Shown one piece after another: positions 15,543 through 24,221 of a DNA stretch of 64,000 nucleotides. The translations under genes were made by a program, and so were the position numbers. Source of the stretch: an uncultured Eubacteriales bacterium (GTDB lineage: Bacteria; Bacillota; Clostridia; Peptostreptococcales; Anaerovoracaceae); assembly GCA_900315895.1 (NCBI GenBank), contig ONAY01000001.1, forward strand, positions 1 through 64,000, written 5' to 3'. Position 1 is the stretch's first letter. Each line of letters starts with the position of its first letter. A model generated the notes under the pieces. The model was given only the letters and a program-made list of their open reading frames with translations. It did no database searches and was not told the DNA's origin.

Positions 15543-16460
15543 ATGACAGAGCCCAAGAATATAATAGTAGGACAGGTCGAAACCAAAAACGTCATGACCA
15601 AGTCCAACGGACCCTTGGGCGGCTATGCCGTTAACCCCTACGTGGGCTGTCCCCACGCCTGCAAGTACTGCTACGCCTCTTTCATGAAGAGGTTCACCGG
15701 GCACACTGAAGACTGGGGGACCTTCATGGACGTGAAGGATTGGCCGGCCATCAAGGATCCTACCAAGTATGCCGGGCAGAAGGTGATCATCGGCACAGTC
15801 ACCGATGGCTACAACCAGCTGGAGGAGAAGTACGGCAGGACCAGGAAAATACTGGAAGAGCTCAAGGACAGCGGGGCGGACATACTTATCTGCACCAAGT
15901 CAGATCTGGTACTCAGGGACTTGGATCTTTTGCTGGAGATCAATAAAAAGTGTAATCTGACCGTGTCCTGGTCCATCAACACACTGGATGAGAATTTCAG
16001 GGAGGACATGGACGACGCTGTGCCCATCGCTCGCAGGATCGAGGCCATGAAGACGGTGTACGATGCGGGGATCCGCACGGTGTGCTTCATTTCACCGGTC
16101 TTTCCGGGAATCACCGACATAGAGGCTATCATCGAGAGGACCAGGGAGCAGTGCGACCTGGTGTGGCTGGAGAATCTCAACCTGAGGGGCGGCTTCAAAA
16201 AGACCATCATGGACTATATCGCAGACAAGTACCCGGATCTTTTGCCCCTGTACGAGAGGATCTACACCAAGAAGGACCGCAGCTACTTCGAGGACCTGGA
16301 GAAGAAGGCCGAGGACTTGGCCCGGAGATACGGCTGCAGGTTCATCGACAACGAGACTCCCTACGAGCGGGTGGAGAAGGGGCATCCCACCATCGTGGAC
16401 TACTTCTACCATGAAGAGGTCCGCGGCACCGCAAACTCCGGGGTCAGGAACAAAAAATAG
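15543..16460 (+). CDS. SPL-family radical SAM protein
   Basis: A 305-residue protein starting at ATG 15543 behind AAGGAGAAAGAG. Near residues 35-45 is CPHACKYCYA, the CxxxCxxC motif that binds the SAM-cleaving [4Fe-4S] cluster. Downstream segments IIGTVTDGYNQLEEKYG and TRKILEEL are typical of the spore-photoproduct-lyase-like (SplB) family, but the length and lack of the SPL catalytic Cys region suggest a different substrate. It forms a unit with the upstream NifX-like remnant. The reaction is unknown. Confidence 0.8.
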   Translation: MTEPKNIIVGQVETKNVMTKSNGPLGGYAVNPYVGCPHACKYCYASFMKRFTGHTEDWGTFMDVKDWPAIKDPTKYAGQKVIIGTVTDGYNQLEEKYGRTRKILEELKDSGADILICTKSDLVLRDLDLLLEINKKCNLTVSWSINTLDENFREDMDDAVPIARRIEAMKTVYDAGIRTVCFISPVFPGITDIEAIIERTREQCDLVWLENLNLRGGFKKTIMDYIADKYPDLLPLYERIYTKKDRSYFEDLEKKAEDLARRYGCRFIDNETPYERVEKGHPTIVDYFYHEEVRGTANSGVRNKK

Positions 16461-16638
16461 GGTTCAGGCACCGCTTCACGGAAGCAGATCCGGCCGGAAG
16501 GCCCTGAAGAATCAAATTGTTACGGAGAGTAACACCCTTGTCACAGCGCGTCTCTTTACTGTTACGGGTATCGGAGAATATGATGAGGCTACAAGGAAAC
16601 ACCTAAGGACGCGATTGTTTTGAAGGGAGGTCATCATT

Positions 16639-17214
16639 ATGACATTTGGAGAAAAATTAAGAGAGGCAAGGAAAGAGGCGGGATTGTCCCAGGAGCAGCT
16701 GGCTGAAAAGATGAGTGTATCAAGATCGGCCGTTGCAAAGTGGGAATCCGATAAGGGCATGCCTGACGTGAACAATCTGAAGGTAATGGCTCGGCTTTTG
16801 GATGTGAGTCTGGACTATCTTCTGGACGACGAGGAGAAGCTGAGCTTCAACGAGACCAGGGAGGCCATTGACCCGGAGTCCTTCGAGGTCACGGGCAAGT
16901 GCAGAGATAAGCGGGACGCAGCCTGCTATTCAAGGTTCAGAGACGCCGATGCCATCTACCCGCTGATCAGAAGGAAAAAGATGAGCAAGACGGAATGGAT
17001 CGCGGATCTCATCGCCGGGCCCGGGATCATCCAGGGAGCAGATTATCTCAATGATTCTTCATCGTATTATCTGGTGGAGACCGGTGGCAAGCAGCTTTTG
17101 GTGAACGTGTCAAAGGATTTTATCACCATAAGGGAGCTGGCAGCCAAGGTGGACCCCAATAAATTCGATTTCGGGAAGAACACCTTCCGTAAGGCGACAT
17201 ATAGATTGATATAA
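16639..17214 (+). CDS. XRE-family helix-turn-helix regulator with C-terminal sensor-like domain
   Basis: A 191-residue protein with GAAGGGAGG upstream of ATG 16639. Residues 4-62 are a Cro/CI-type HTH: LREARKEAGLSQEQLAEKMSVSRSAVAKWES, then DVSLDYLL. The C-terminal 125 residues are mixed alpha/beta with no recognised family. They may bind a ligand or form a dimer interface. An imperfect palindrome GTTACGGAGAGTAAC near 16519 in the upstream region is a possible operator. It stands alone, followed by a terminator. Confidence 0.8.
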   Translation: MTFGEKLREARKEAGLSQEQLAEKMSVSRSAVAKWESDKGMPDVNNLKVMARLLDVSLDYLLDDEEKLSFNETREAIDPESFEVTGKCRDKRDAACYSRFRDADAIYPLIRRKKMSKTEWIADLIAGPGIIQGADYLNDSSSYYLVETGGKQLLVNVSKDFITIRELAAKVDPNKFDFGKNTFRKATYRLI

Positions 17215-17234
17215 AGAATTAATTATTGCGAAGG

Positions 17235-17260
17235 AGCGGCAGCCGGGGCTGTCGCTTTTT
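17235..17260 (+). terminator. Intrinsic terminator of the XRE gene
   Basis: An 8-bp stem (17235-17242 with 17249-17256, one G-U pair), followed by a T-run. Confidence 0.85.
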
Positions 17261-17290
17261 GCGTGATGATGCACTAGGACAGATAATATT

Positions 17291-17318
17291 AAAGAAAAAA
17301 GGCCTTCTTACAAAGGCC
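17291..17318 (-). terminator. Terminator of the minus-strand small gene pair
   Basis: On the minus strand, arms GGCCTT and AAGGCC (17301-17306 and 17313-17318) form a hairpin followed by a T-run (A-run 17291-17300 on the plus strand). Confidence 0.75.
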
Positions 17319-17336
17319 CTTTTCAATAGCAATTTA

Positions 17337-17555
17337 TTATACGTATTTCAGCTTTGCGGGAATGGGAGCACTTACGGGCTGGACTTTTCTTTCCGGCTTC
17401 TTTCCGGTGTAGCGGCTGACACCCATGGCATAGGCGAAATCCATAGGACTTTCAATGCCGCTGTTTTCGTTGTTATCTGTACCGTTGATGCCCATTGCAC
17501 ATAAGAAATCGTTTAAAGTTTTATCTTCATTTTCTTTTTTATATATCTTTTTCAT
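17337..17555 (-). CDS. Small hypothetical protein
   Basis: 72 residues on the minus strand. The start is set at the ATG at 17555, with AGGGA about 8 bp upstream; a longer reading to 17579 lacks a site. The sequence is polar with two similar short stretches ending in (C/Y)AMG (LNDFLCAMGIN and DFAYAMGVS), suggesting an internal repeat. It lies 39 bp after the SemiSWEET-like gene on the same strand and is followed by a terminator, so the two are probably an operon. No family is recognised. Confidence 0.55.
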   Translation of the reverse strand: MKKIYKKENEDKTLNDFLCAMGINGTDNNENSGIESPMDFAYAMGVSRYTGKKPERKVQPVSAPIPAKLKYV

Positions 17556-17594
17556 GATGCGCTCCCTGAATTCTATCAAATCATCGGCAGAGGT

Positions 17595-17897
17595 TTATGC
17601 TCTGACAGGCGTAAGGCTGATTTTTCCCTCGCTTCTCTTATCAATCGCTACATTGCGGAAGTACACTCCAAGGTTAAGAAGGACTATTGCAAGGTTGATA
17701 AGATAAACGATGAGAACGTAGTTGATGTTTCCGCTGATGATCTTTGCAGCGATGCCACCGATGTATCCGGTGATGATCAGCAGCAGGAAGGGAAGGCTTG
17801 TTCCCTTAGCTGTTCTTGCTCTGTACGCTTTCATCATATTGATAGGCCATGAAAGGCCGAAGCATACAAGCATCAAAGTTTCGAATAATGCGCCCAT
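17595..17897 (-). CDS. PQ-loop/SemiSWEET-like small membrane transporter
   Basis: A 100-residue protein with three hydrophobic segments (about 5-20, 36-55 and 60-80). The stretch SWPINMMKAYRARTAKGTSLPF resembles the PQ-loop motif region of SemiSWEET and related half-transporters, which act as homodimers to move sugars or amino acids. GAGGT lies upstream of the ATG at 17897. It is divergent from the sensor kinase gene. The substrate is unknown. Confidence 0.7.
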   Translation of the reverse strand: MGALFETLMLVCFGLSWPINMMKAYRARTAKGTSLPFLLLIITGYIGGIAAKIISGNINYVLIVYLINLAIVLLNLGVYFRNVAIDKRSEGKISLTPVRA

Positions 17898-18106
17898 TTG
17901 AGTTACCTCTTTTCAAAATTGCTATCGTATTGTTTGCACTTGTTGAACCTATAATACATCAATGGATTCAAAAAACAATTTTTCAAAAGAATAGAAAAAA
18001 ATTTTTTGTTTCGGCACTTTTTTTACTTTTTTTAGTCCCTATCTTGGCTTTTTTAATATACAATTGGTGTAACAAATTTGACCCACGGTTTAACAAGGTG
18101 AGACAG

Positions 18107-19711
18107 TTGAAAGAAAGCAAATTCAAATTAAAACATTATAATTTCCCGGTACAGCTGATCATGGTCATAGCTCTCGCTTTGATCCTCGGGATATTCGGCA
18201 TTTATTTCAATATCCATGACGGTTCTGCCCAAAGGGATATCAATTTGAGAAATGCTGCGGAGTCTGCGGCGCACATTAGTCAGATCCTGCAGGATACGGG
18301 AATGGGTCCTGAAGAGATGATCAAAGAGATGGACGACCTTAAGGAATCGATGAATGAAATAGACGTCATTTCCGTGGTGGGTCCGGACAGCAAAAGACTT
18401 TACCACTCCAATCATGAACTGATAGACACGGTATACGATGGCACAATGCCGGATTTTGAAAGTAACGGCAATTGTTACGTGGTGGATGAAGAGGGGCCGT
18501 CGGGTCCACAGAGAAGAGCTTACGCGGTCATAAAGGGAGCGGATGGTGAGGAGTCCGGATTCGTCATGACCGTAATGCTTATGTCCAGTATCAGAGAGAG
18601 AAATCTAAAAGTGCTGTTCATCTTCCTGAGCATGATAATCCTTGCCATCACTGCAGAGTTTTTGATAACCACCGGGATATCGAAGAAGGTAAGGGGAAGC
18701 CTGATGGGATTCGAACCGGATGTTTTCTCGGCCATGTACAAGATCCGAGACGGTATCCTGGAATCGCTGAACGAGGGCGTGATAGCAGTCAACGCCGATT
18801 CAGAAGTGCTCTTTGTGAACAAAGCCGCTTCTAAAATGATCTCAGGCGGAAAGGAAGGCGATGAACAGTTATCGTCCGGAGAGAAACTGATCTCAGGCAT
18901 ACTCGGCAAGGGCGAGAAGGAATCGTCCATTCCGGTGAATCTCCACAATGACGTAGATATAATCATGGACAGGCACCCCCTGACCGAGGATGGCCGGACG
19001 GTAGGCGCTGTGGGCATAATGCACGACAGGACCGAGTACACCCGCCTTGCGGAGGATCTGGCAGGGACCAGATTCCTGGTGGATTCCATGAGGGCGAACA
19101 ATCACGACTTTACAAATAAGCTTCATGTCATCATGGGACTCATTCAGATGGAAATGTATGACGAGGCGCTGAACTACATACAGAACATCACAATGGTACA
19201 GCGTGAGACCATCAGCGAGATCATGAAGCGTGTCAACTGCCCGGCTCTTGCAGCCCTTCTGATAGGAAAAAATGCCAGGGCATCGGAGCTCAACATCAAA
19301 TTCATCTTTGACAAGGACAGCAGCCTGGATGCCGAAGATGTAAGGATCCCGGATGACGTACTGGTAACTCTTACGGGCAACCTTATAGACAATGCCTTCG
19401 ATGCCATGAACGGGAAGGGCAGCAGCTTCCCCATGGATAGCAGGAACAAAGAACTTAAGGTCGGCATCTTCTCCGGGGATGGAAGCCTTAGGATAAAGGT
19501 GGAGGATAACGGCCCAGGAATAAAGGAAGAGAACCTGGAGCACATATTTGAAAACGGCTTTTCCACCAAGGGAGACGGAAGGGGGATCGGCCTGTATCAG
19601 GTAAAGTCCATTGCCGAAGCCTATGGAGGCCATATCGATGTGAGATCTCAGGAAGGCACAGGAACTTCTTTCACCCTTGAATTTGACGGAGGAAAAAACA
19701 AAAATGTATAA
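18107..19711 (+). CDS. DcuS/CitA-type sensor histidine kinase
   Basis: The likely start is the TTG at 18107, with AAGGTGAG 4 bp upstream. A frame extending to 17849 would overlap the divergent SemiSWEET-like gene. The resulting 534 residues match the DcuS/CitA family: first membrane segment (about 14-36), an extracytoplasmic sensor domain (about 40-165), second membrane segment (about 168-188), a PAS domain (about 205-315), a dimerisation helix with phospho-acceptor His333 in NNHDFTNKLH, and a HATPase domain with NLIDNAFDA, EDNGPGI and GRGIGLY. It senses an external small molecule, typically a di- or tricarboxylate, and phosphorylates the regulator encoded next, with an 8-bp gene overlap. Confidence 0.88.
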   Translation: MKESKFKLKHYNFPVQLIMVIALALILGIFGIYFNIHDGSAQRDINLRNAAESAAHISQILQDTGMGPEEMIKEMDDLKESMNEIDVISVVGPDSKRLYHSNHELIDTVYDGTMPDFESNGNCYVVDEEGPSGPQRRAYAVIKGADGEESGFVMTVMLMSSIRERNLKVLFIFLSMIILAITAEFLITTGISKKVRGSLMGFEPDVFSAMYKIRDGILESLNEGVIAVNADSEVLFVNKAASKMISGGKEGDEQLSSGEKLISGILGKGEKESSIPVNLHNDVDIIMDRHPLTEDGRTVGAVGIMHDRTEYTRLAEDLAGTRFLVDSMRANNHDFTNKLHVIMGLIQMEMYDEALNYIQNITMVQRETISEIMKRVNCPALAALLIGKNARASELNIKFIFDKDSSLDAEDVRIPDDVLVTLTGNLIDNAFDAMNGKGSSFPMDSRNKELKVGIFSGDGSLRIKVEDNGPGIKEENLEHIFENGFSTKGDGRGIGLYQVKSIAEAYGGHIDVRSQEGTGTSFTLEFDGGKNKNV

Positions 19712-20378
19712 GGTCATGATAGTGGAAGACGATCCCATGGTCGCCATGATCAACGAACAATTCGTAAACCGCAGCCAGGATTTTTCGGTGGCATACAGAT
19801 GCAGTAACGGTGCGGACGCTGTTGCAATCCTGGAAGAGCATCCCGTGGACCTGGTGATAATGGATGTGTATATGCCAAGGCAGGACGGAATAGAGACCCT
19901 AAAGAAGATCAGGGAAATGGACATTCCTGCCTCTGTCATCATGGTCACTGCGGCAAATGATAACAAGACTGTGGAAGAGGCCATAAGGCTGGGTGCCGTG
20001 GATTATCTGATCAAGCCCTTCACATTTGACAGATTCCTGCAGGCTCTTGAAAAGTTCAGAAGCAACAAGCAGGTTTTGGATAACGACAGAGTCCTTGATC
20101 AGAAAAACATCGACATCCTTCTTGGAAACGTATCTCCGACCAGGCAAGATCAGGAACCCAAGGGGATTCAGGACAAGACCAGAATAAAGCTCATGGACTG
20201 TCTGGCGGTCTCGGGAGAGTGGCTCACGGGAGAAGAGATCTCAGAGAGGACCGAACTGTCAGTGGTAACTGTCCGCAAGTACATGAATTACCTGGTGGAG
20301 ACAGGAGAGGTCCAGGGAAGGATGAATTATGAGACCGGAGGCAGACCCAGCATGCTGTACAGGGTGCCTTTGAAATAA
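19704..20378 (+). CDS. DcuR/CitB-type response regulator
   Basis: 224 residues from ATG 19704, whose GGAGG lies in the end of the kinase gene. Residues 1-120 are the receiver: acidic pair near EDDP, phospho-acceptor Asp54 in VIMDVYMP, Thr in MVTAAN and Lys in LIKPF. Residues 150-224 form a winged helix (WLTGEEISERTELSVVTVRKYMNYL), as in the CitB/DcuR group. It should activate transport or catabolic genes. The nitrilase and the broken MFS gene just downstream are natural candidates (inference). Confidence 0.9.
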   Translation: MYKVMIVEDDPMVAMINEQFVNRSQDFSVAYRCSNGADAVAILEEHPVDLVIMDVYMPRQDGIETLKKIREMDIPASVIMVTAANDNKTVEEAIRLGAVDYLIKPFTFDRFLQALEKFRSNKQVLDNDRVLDQKNIDILLGNVSPTRQDQEPKGIQDKTRIKLMDCLAVSGEWLTGEEISERTELSVVTVRKYMNYLVETGEVQGRMNYETGGRPSMLYRVPLK

Positions 20379-20472
20379 ACTCGGATAGGATACCAACTGA
20401 GCGGTATTAAGAACAGGGCATGTAGATCGTCATTTCGGACGACAAAAAATGGTGTCAGGAGGATTAATAATC

Positions 20473-21390
20473 ATGAGAGACATTGATCAAATCTGTAGAG
20501 TTGCGCTGGTTCAGGCGGAACCTGTGATGTTTGACAAGGAAGCATCTCTTCGAAAAGCGCTGGATTATATTGAAAAGGCTTCAGGCAAAGCTGATCTTAT
20601 TGTCTTTCCTGAACTGTTCATACCGGGCTATCCCATAGGAATGAATTTTGGATTCAGCATGGGGAAGAGGACTGAAGCAGGAAGAGAAGACTGGATGAGG
20701 TATTACAATGCATCAGTAGTTGCAGGTGGCGATGAATTCGAACGCCTTTCAGACGCTGCAGTCAGGACAGGTGCGTTTATCAGCATAGGGTTTTCGGAAA
20801 GAGACGCTGTAATTGGCACTTTGTACAACAGCAATGTGATATTCGAGCCTGACGGAAAATATAAGGTGCATCGCAAGCTCAAACCCACCGGGAGCGAGAG
20901 AGTGGTCTGGGGTGATGCAAATAAGAATTACTTTCCGGTCACGGAGACTCCGTGGGGACCGGTAGGAAGTCTTATCTGCTGGGAGAGCTATATGCCCTTG
21001 GCAAGGGTCGCCCTGTATCAGAAGGGAATTACGATATATATCTCACCCAACACAAATGACAATCCTGAATGGCAGGCGACGATCCAGCATATAGCTATCG
21101 AGGGTAAGTGCTTTTTTATAAATAGCGACATGATCGTGCGTAGATCATCATATCCGGATGGACTTAATGAACATCCTGCAGTTGATCAATATCCTGAGAT
21201 CGTCTGTAGAGGTGGCAGTTGTATCATCGACCCCTATGGGCATTATGTGACGGAGCCGATATGGGATGAGGAGACTATAATTTACGCTAAACTCGATATG
21301 ACACTTCCTGCAGCATGTAAGATGGAACACGACGCTGTAGGCCATTATGCAAGGCCTGATGTGTTGGAACTTATTGTGAAGGATGAGTAG
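20473..21390 (+). CDS. Nitrilase-type carbon-nitrogen hydrolase
   Basis: 305 residues from ATG 20473 (AGGAGG at about 20458-20463). The catalytic triad is visible: Glu47 in FPELF, Lys135 in HRKLKP and Cys169 in LICWES. The contexts HRKLKPTGSERVVWGD and CWESYMPLAR are those of true nitrilases (branch 1) rather than amidases. It would hydrolyse an organic nitrile to acid and ammonia. It lies downstream of the two-component system and upstream of a damaged MFS gene, which could have carried the substrate or product. Confidence 0.85.
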   Translation: MRDIDQICRVALVQAEPVMFDKEASLRKALDYIEKASGKADLIVFPELFIPGYPIGMNFGFSMGKRTEAGREDWMRYYNASVVAGGDEFERLSDAAVRTGAFISIGFSERDAVIGTLYNSNVIFEPDGKYKVHRKLKPTGSERVVWGDANKNYFPVTETPWGPVGSLICWESYMPLARVALYQKGITIYISPNTNDNPEWQATIQHIAIEGKCFFINSDMIVRRSSYPDGLNEHPAVDQYPEIVCRGGSCIIDPYGHYVTEPIWDEETIIYAKLDMTLPAACKMEHDAVGHYARPDVLELIVKDE

Positions 21391-21450
21391 GGCAAAAGAC
21401 CGGTTGGCAATAAACAGTTGCTCAGCTAACCAGTAATATATGGATGCGAT

Positions 21451-21475
21451 GCGGGGAGGGCCAAGTGCTCCCCGC
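21451..21475 (+). promoter_or_regulatory. Hairpin between nitrilase and MFS gene
   Basis: A perfect 8-bp G+C-rich stem (21451-21458 with 21468-21475) without a T-run. It may stabilise the upstream mRNA or reduce read-through. Confidence 0.45.
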
Positions 21476-21499
21476 AAATCGGGATTAGTGGAGTAGAAC

Positions 21500-22743
21500 A
21501 TGGATAAAAAACGGGCTTTGTCTGGCGCCATAACATTTATAACCCTGATGGGAATCGTAAGTCTGTTTTCGGACATGACTCATGAAGGCGCCAGAAGCAT
21601 ATTGGGCGAATGGACATGACTCATGAAGGCGCCAGAAGCATATTGGGCGAATATCTGAACCTCGCAGGGGCATCCGCTGCAACCATCGGATTTGTGTCCG
21701 GTATAGGAGAATTGTGCGGGTATTCACTAAGGCTCATATCCGGATTTATAGCAGATAAAACGAAGAAATACTGGACATTTGTTATCACAGGCTATGTAAT
21801 ACAGGTTCTGGCGATTCCTGCACTGGCACTCGTACCTGAACATGGCTGGATTTGGGCCTGCGGTCTTGTGATCCTGGAGCGTATCGGAAAAGCGATAAAA
21901 AAGCCTGCCAAAAACACATTGGTAAGCTTTGCGGCAAGCGAGATCGGAACCGGAAAAGGCTTTGCCTATCAGGAGTTTCTGGATCAGCTTGGCGCGTTTC
22001 TCGGACCGGTACTGCTTTTTGTAACAGCTCTTGTAAAAGGTACAGACGACCTTTTTACAACATATAGGATCTCTTTTGCGATACTGCTTGTTCCTGCAAT
22101 GATCACCATAGCTCTTGTTTTGACAGCAAAGATAAGATACCCTGATCCGGAGATCTTTGAAAAGCAGGAAGATAAACCGGCAAGCTTTGAATTCAGGAAG
22201 TCATTTGTTCTGTTCATGGCGGCCATCTGCTTTTTTGCTTTTGGCTTTGCAGACTTCACCCTGATCACACTTCATTCGGCTAATACCGGAGCATTTAATG
22301 AATCCATGCTCAGCCTGCTATATGCTGGGGCAATGGCTGTGGATGCCTTTGCTGCACTATTCTTTGGCTGGCTTTATGATAAGGTCGGGCTGAAGGCTCT
22401 GATCATTTCCACACTATGCAGCACATTCTTCTCATGTTTTGTTTTTATGACTGGAAATGCCTGGTTGATCGGAGCTGGGATAATTCTGTGGGGGATTGGA
22501 ATGGGTGCGCAGGAAAGTATTATGAAAGCAGCTGTCAGCGGAATCGTCCCGCGTTCCATGCGAAGCACCGGTTTCGGAATATTTGAGACAGGATTTGGTA
22601 TTGCGTGGTTTCTGGGCAGTTGGCTTCTCGGTGCCCTGTATGATTTGAATCCTGTGTATCTTGTCACTGTGTCTGTGGTATCACAGTTTCTGGCGATTGC
22701 ATTTTATGCTTTATGCCTCCGGTGCAATAAGACAGAGTGCTAA
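21500..22743 (+). pseudogene. MFS transporter split by a 41-bp tandem duplication
   Basis: The first reading frame starts at ATG 21500 and encodes the first membrane segment up to HEGARSILGE, then hits TGA at 21617-21619. The same protein continues in another frame from 21610/21616 through about 11 membrane segments to 22743. The cause is an exact duplication of 41 bp (21571-21611 repeated as 21612-21652), which shifts the frame. Removing one copy restores a protein of about 400 residues. The second frame's ATG at 21616 overlaps the stop (ATGA), so coupled re-initiation could still make a protein lacking the first helix. Family: major facilitator superfamily; substrate unknown. Confidence 0.85.
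21571..21652 (+). repeat. 41-bp perfect tandem duplication
   Basis: Two adjacent identical 41-bp copies (21571-21611 and 21612-21652) within the MFS coding region. The length is not a multiple of three, so the frame is broken. Confidence 0.95.
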
Positions 22744-22805
22744 CAATTCCTGTTTGTCGGGATGAAGATTCCCTTGAATCATAATAATCACATATTAAGG
22801 ATACT

Positions 22806-22840
22806 AGTCCGATTCGCATAATTGTGGACCGGACTTTTTT
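22806..22840 (+). terminator. Terminator after the MFS gene
   Basis: Arms AGTCCG (22806-22811) and CGGACT (22830-22835) with an 18-nt loop, then six Ts. Confidence 0.7.
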
Positions 22841-22878
22841 AGTTTAGACTGTTCTTGAAAACATAGAAGGAGGTGGCC

Positions 22879-23022
22879 ATGATGTTCGGCAACAAGTTTA
22901 AATTCACTTATGATGAGATCAAGATCATTGTTATGGTTCTTGTTGAGCTAAAGAACAGACTTATAGAGGAAGATCGCTATATGGACAGTGTGGATGATCT
23001 CCTTGTACGTTTCATGTCCTGA
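22879..23022 (+). CDS. Small hypothetical protein (47 residues)
   Basis: A very strong ribosome binding site (GAAGGAGGTGGCC) precedes ATG 22879. The 47-residue product is helical and charged, with the segment EIKIIVMVLVELKNRLIEEDRYMDSVDDLL, and ends at 23022. It is bracketed by two terminators, which argues for a separate transcript and a real small protein. No family is recognised. Confidence 0.6.
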   Translation: MMFGNKFKFTYDEIKIIVMVLVELKNRLIEEDRYMDSVDDLLVRFMS

Positions 23023-23051
23023 TCCATCTTAAGCCTATGGGCTATGACATG

Positions 23052-23081
23052 CTCTGCACTATCCCGTGCAGAGTTTTTTTT
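23052..23081 (+). terminator. Terminator of the 47-residue gene
   Basis: A perfect 8-bp stem (23052-23059 with 23066-23073) and eight Ts. Confidence 0.9.
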
Positions 23082-23089
23082 GCGTTGTA

Positions 23090-23134
23090 TTGACAAACCG
23101 CAGAAAAGTGTGCATAATTATTGTTATATAACAA
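23090..23134 (+). promoter_or_regulatory. Promoter and palindromic operator of the TetR operon
   Basis: TTGACA (23090-23095), a 17-bp spacer and CATAAT (23113-23118) form a near-consensus promoter. The perfect 14-bp palindrome TTGTTATATAACAA (23121-23134) covers the expected transcription start. That is the classic arrangement for TetR autorepression. The start codon is at 23165. Confidence 0.8.
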
Positions 23135-23164
23135 CGATTATGAATCGAATAGGAGATATTACGC

Positions 23165-23731
23165 ATGCCTCCAAAAGCAAAAATTACGAAAGACATGATC
23201 GTTCAGGCCGCCGTTGAGGTTGCGAAACAAAGCGGACATGAAAAGATCAACGCCAGAACGGTTGCGGAGAAGCTTAACTGTTCCACGCAGCCGGTTATGT
23301 ATCATTTTTCAACCATCGATGCCATGAAACGTGAGGCTTACGCCCGGGCCGATCATCTGCATACGGAATATCTGATGACGGTTTCGCCCGAACAGGATCC
23401 GATCCTCGGGATCGGCCTGAACTATATCCGTTTCGCCGTGGAGGAACCGCAGCTGTTCCGATTTTTGTTTCAGTCAGGCTATGCACAGGAGAACAGTTTG
23501 CTGGAGATGATCGATTCCGAAGAGCTTATCCCGGTCCTTGCTGCCATGCAGGAGGGCGCCGGACTGAGCATGGAAAAAACCAGGCAGGTCTTTTTGACCG
23601 TTGCGCTGTTTGCACATGGCTATGCCAGCATCATCGCCAATAACGGCCTGGAATATGATGAAACGCTGGTTGCAAAGCACCTGGAACAGGCTTGGAACGG
23701 TGCTTTTCTTGCGGCTGCTCAGGAGGAATGA
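23165..23731 (+). CDS. TetR/AcrR-family repressor
   Basis: 188 residues. The N-terminal 50 residues form the TetR DNA-binding domain: an ITKDMIVQAAVEVA helix, then INARTVAEKLNCSTQPVMYHF with the recognition helix. The rest is the helical ligand-binding domain, similar in layout to the WHG/TetR-C group. AGGAGATATTACGC precedes the ATG. It probably binds the palindrome at 23121-23134 and controls the three downstream genes (two flavodoxin-fold proteins and a CPBP protein), possibly in response to a quinone, drug or redox-active compound. Confidence 0.85.
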   Translation: MPPKAKITKDMIVQAAVEVAKQSGHEKINARTVAEKLNCSTQPVMYHFSTIDAMKREAYARADHLHTEYLMTVSPEQDPILGIGLNYIRFAVEEPQLFRFLFQSGYAQENSLLEMIDSEELIPVLAAMQEGAGLSMEKTRQVFLTVALFAHGYASIIANNGLEYDETLVAKHLEQAWNGAFLAAAQEE

Positions 23732-23732
23732 G

Positions 23733-24221
23733 ATGAAAGTGATCATTCATGATCTGGGTTCGGAGTACGAAGCTCTTTTCGAAGAAAAAAGCGACGTTGT
23801 GGTCGCAGCGGACGGGAAATATGCGCCTTGCCAGGGCTGCTTCGGGTGCTGGACCAAACATCCGGCGGAGTGCTTCATGAAGGACAAACTGCAACAGGTC
23901 TGCCGTGTTATTGGTCAGGCCGACGAACTCGTGATCATCACGAAGAATCTCTACGGCGCGTACAGCGCTGCGGTTAAGAATATACTGGATCGTTCCATCG
24001 GGACATCCACGCCCTTAAGCACTTATCGCGGACGACAGATGCACCACACGCTGCGCTATGGAAAGCATGGCCTGTGGAAGGTGATCGTCTACGGAGAAAT
24101 CAGCGAGGCCGAAAAGGATACCTTCCGATTAATGGCAGAGCGAAATGCGATCAACGACGGATTTGAGCGCTCCGAAGTTGTGTTCATCGAGGATTTCTCA
24201 GAGTTGGAGGGACTGCTATGA
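23733..24221 (+). CDS. Flavodoxin-fold NAD(P)H-dependent oxidoreductase-like protein
   Basis: 162 residues from ATG 23733, with AGGAGG 6 bp upstream and overlapping the end of tetR. The CQGCFGCW motif (about residues 32-39) followed by KHPAECFMKD is typical of NADPH-dependent FMN reductase/iron-sulfur flavoprotein-like proteins, and TKNLYGAYSAAVKNILDRS fits the flavodoxin-like core. It would bind FMN and reduce quinones or other electron acceptors. It overlaps the next gene by 4 bp (ATGA). Confidence 0.75.
   Translation: MKVIIHDLGSEYEALFEEKSDVVVAADGKYAPCQGCFGCWTKHPAECFMKDKLQQVCRVIGQADELVIITKNLYGAYSAAVKNILDRSIGTSTPLSTYRGRQMHHTLRYGKHGLWKVIVYGEISEAEKDTFRLMAERNAINDGFERSEVVFIEDFSELEGLL

Noticed and set aside
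16411..16623. A 70-codon plus-strand frame after the SPL gene
   Set aside because: Overlaps the end of the SPL gene, has no ribosome binding site and continues through the regulator leader.
18893..19984. A 363-codon minus-strand frame opposite the sensor kinase and regulator
   Set aside because: The plus-strand kinase and receiver have full catalytic motifs. The antisense frame spans two genes without any site or domain.
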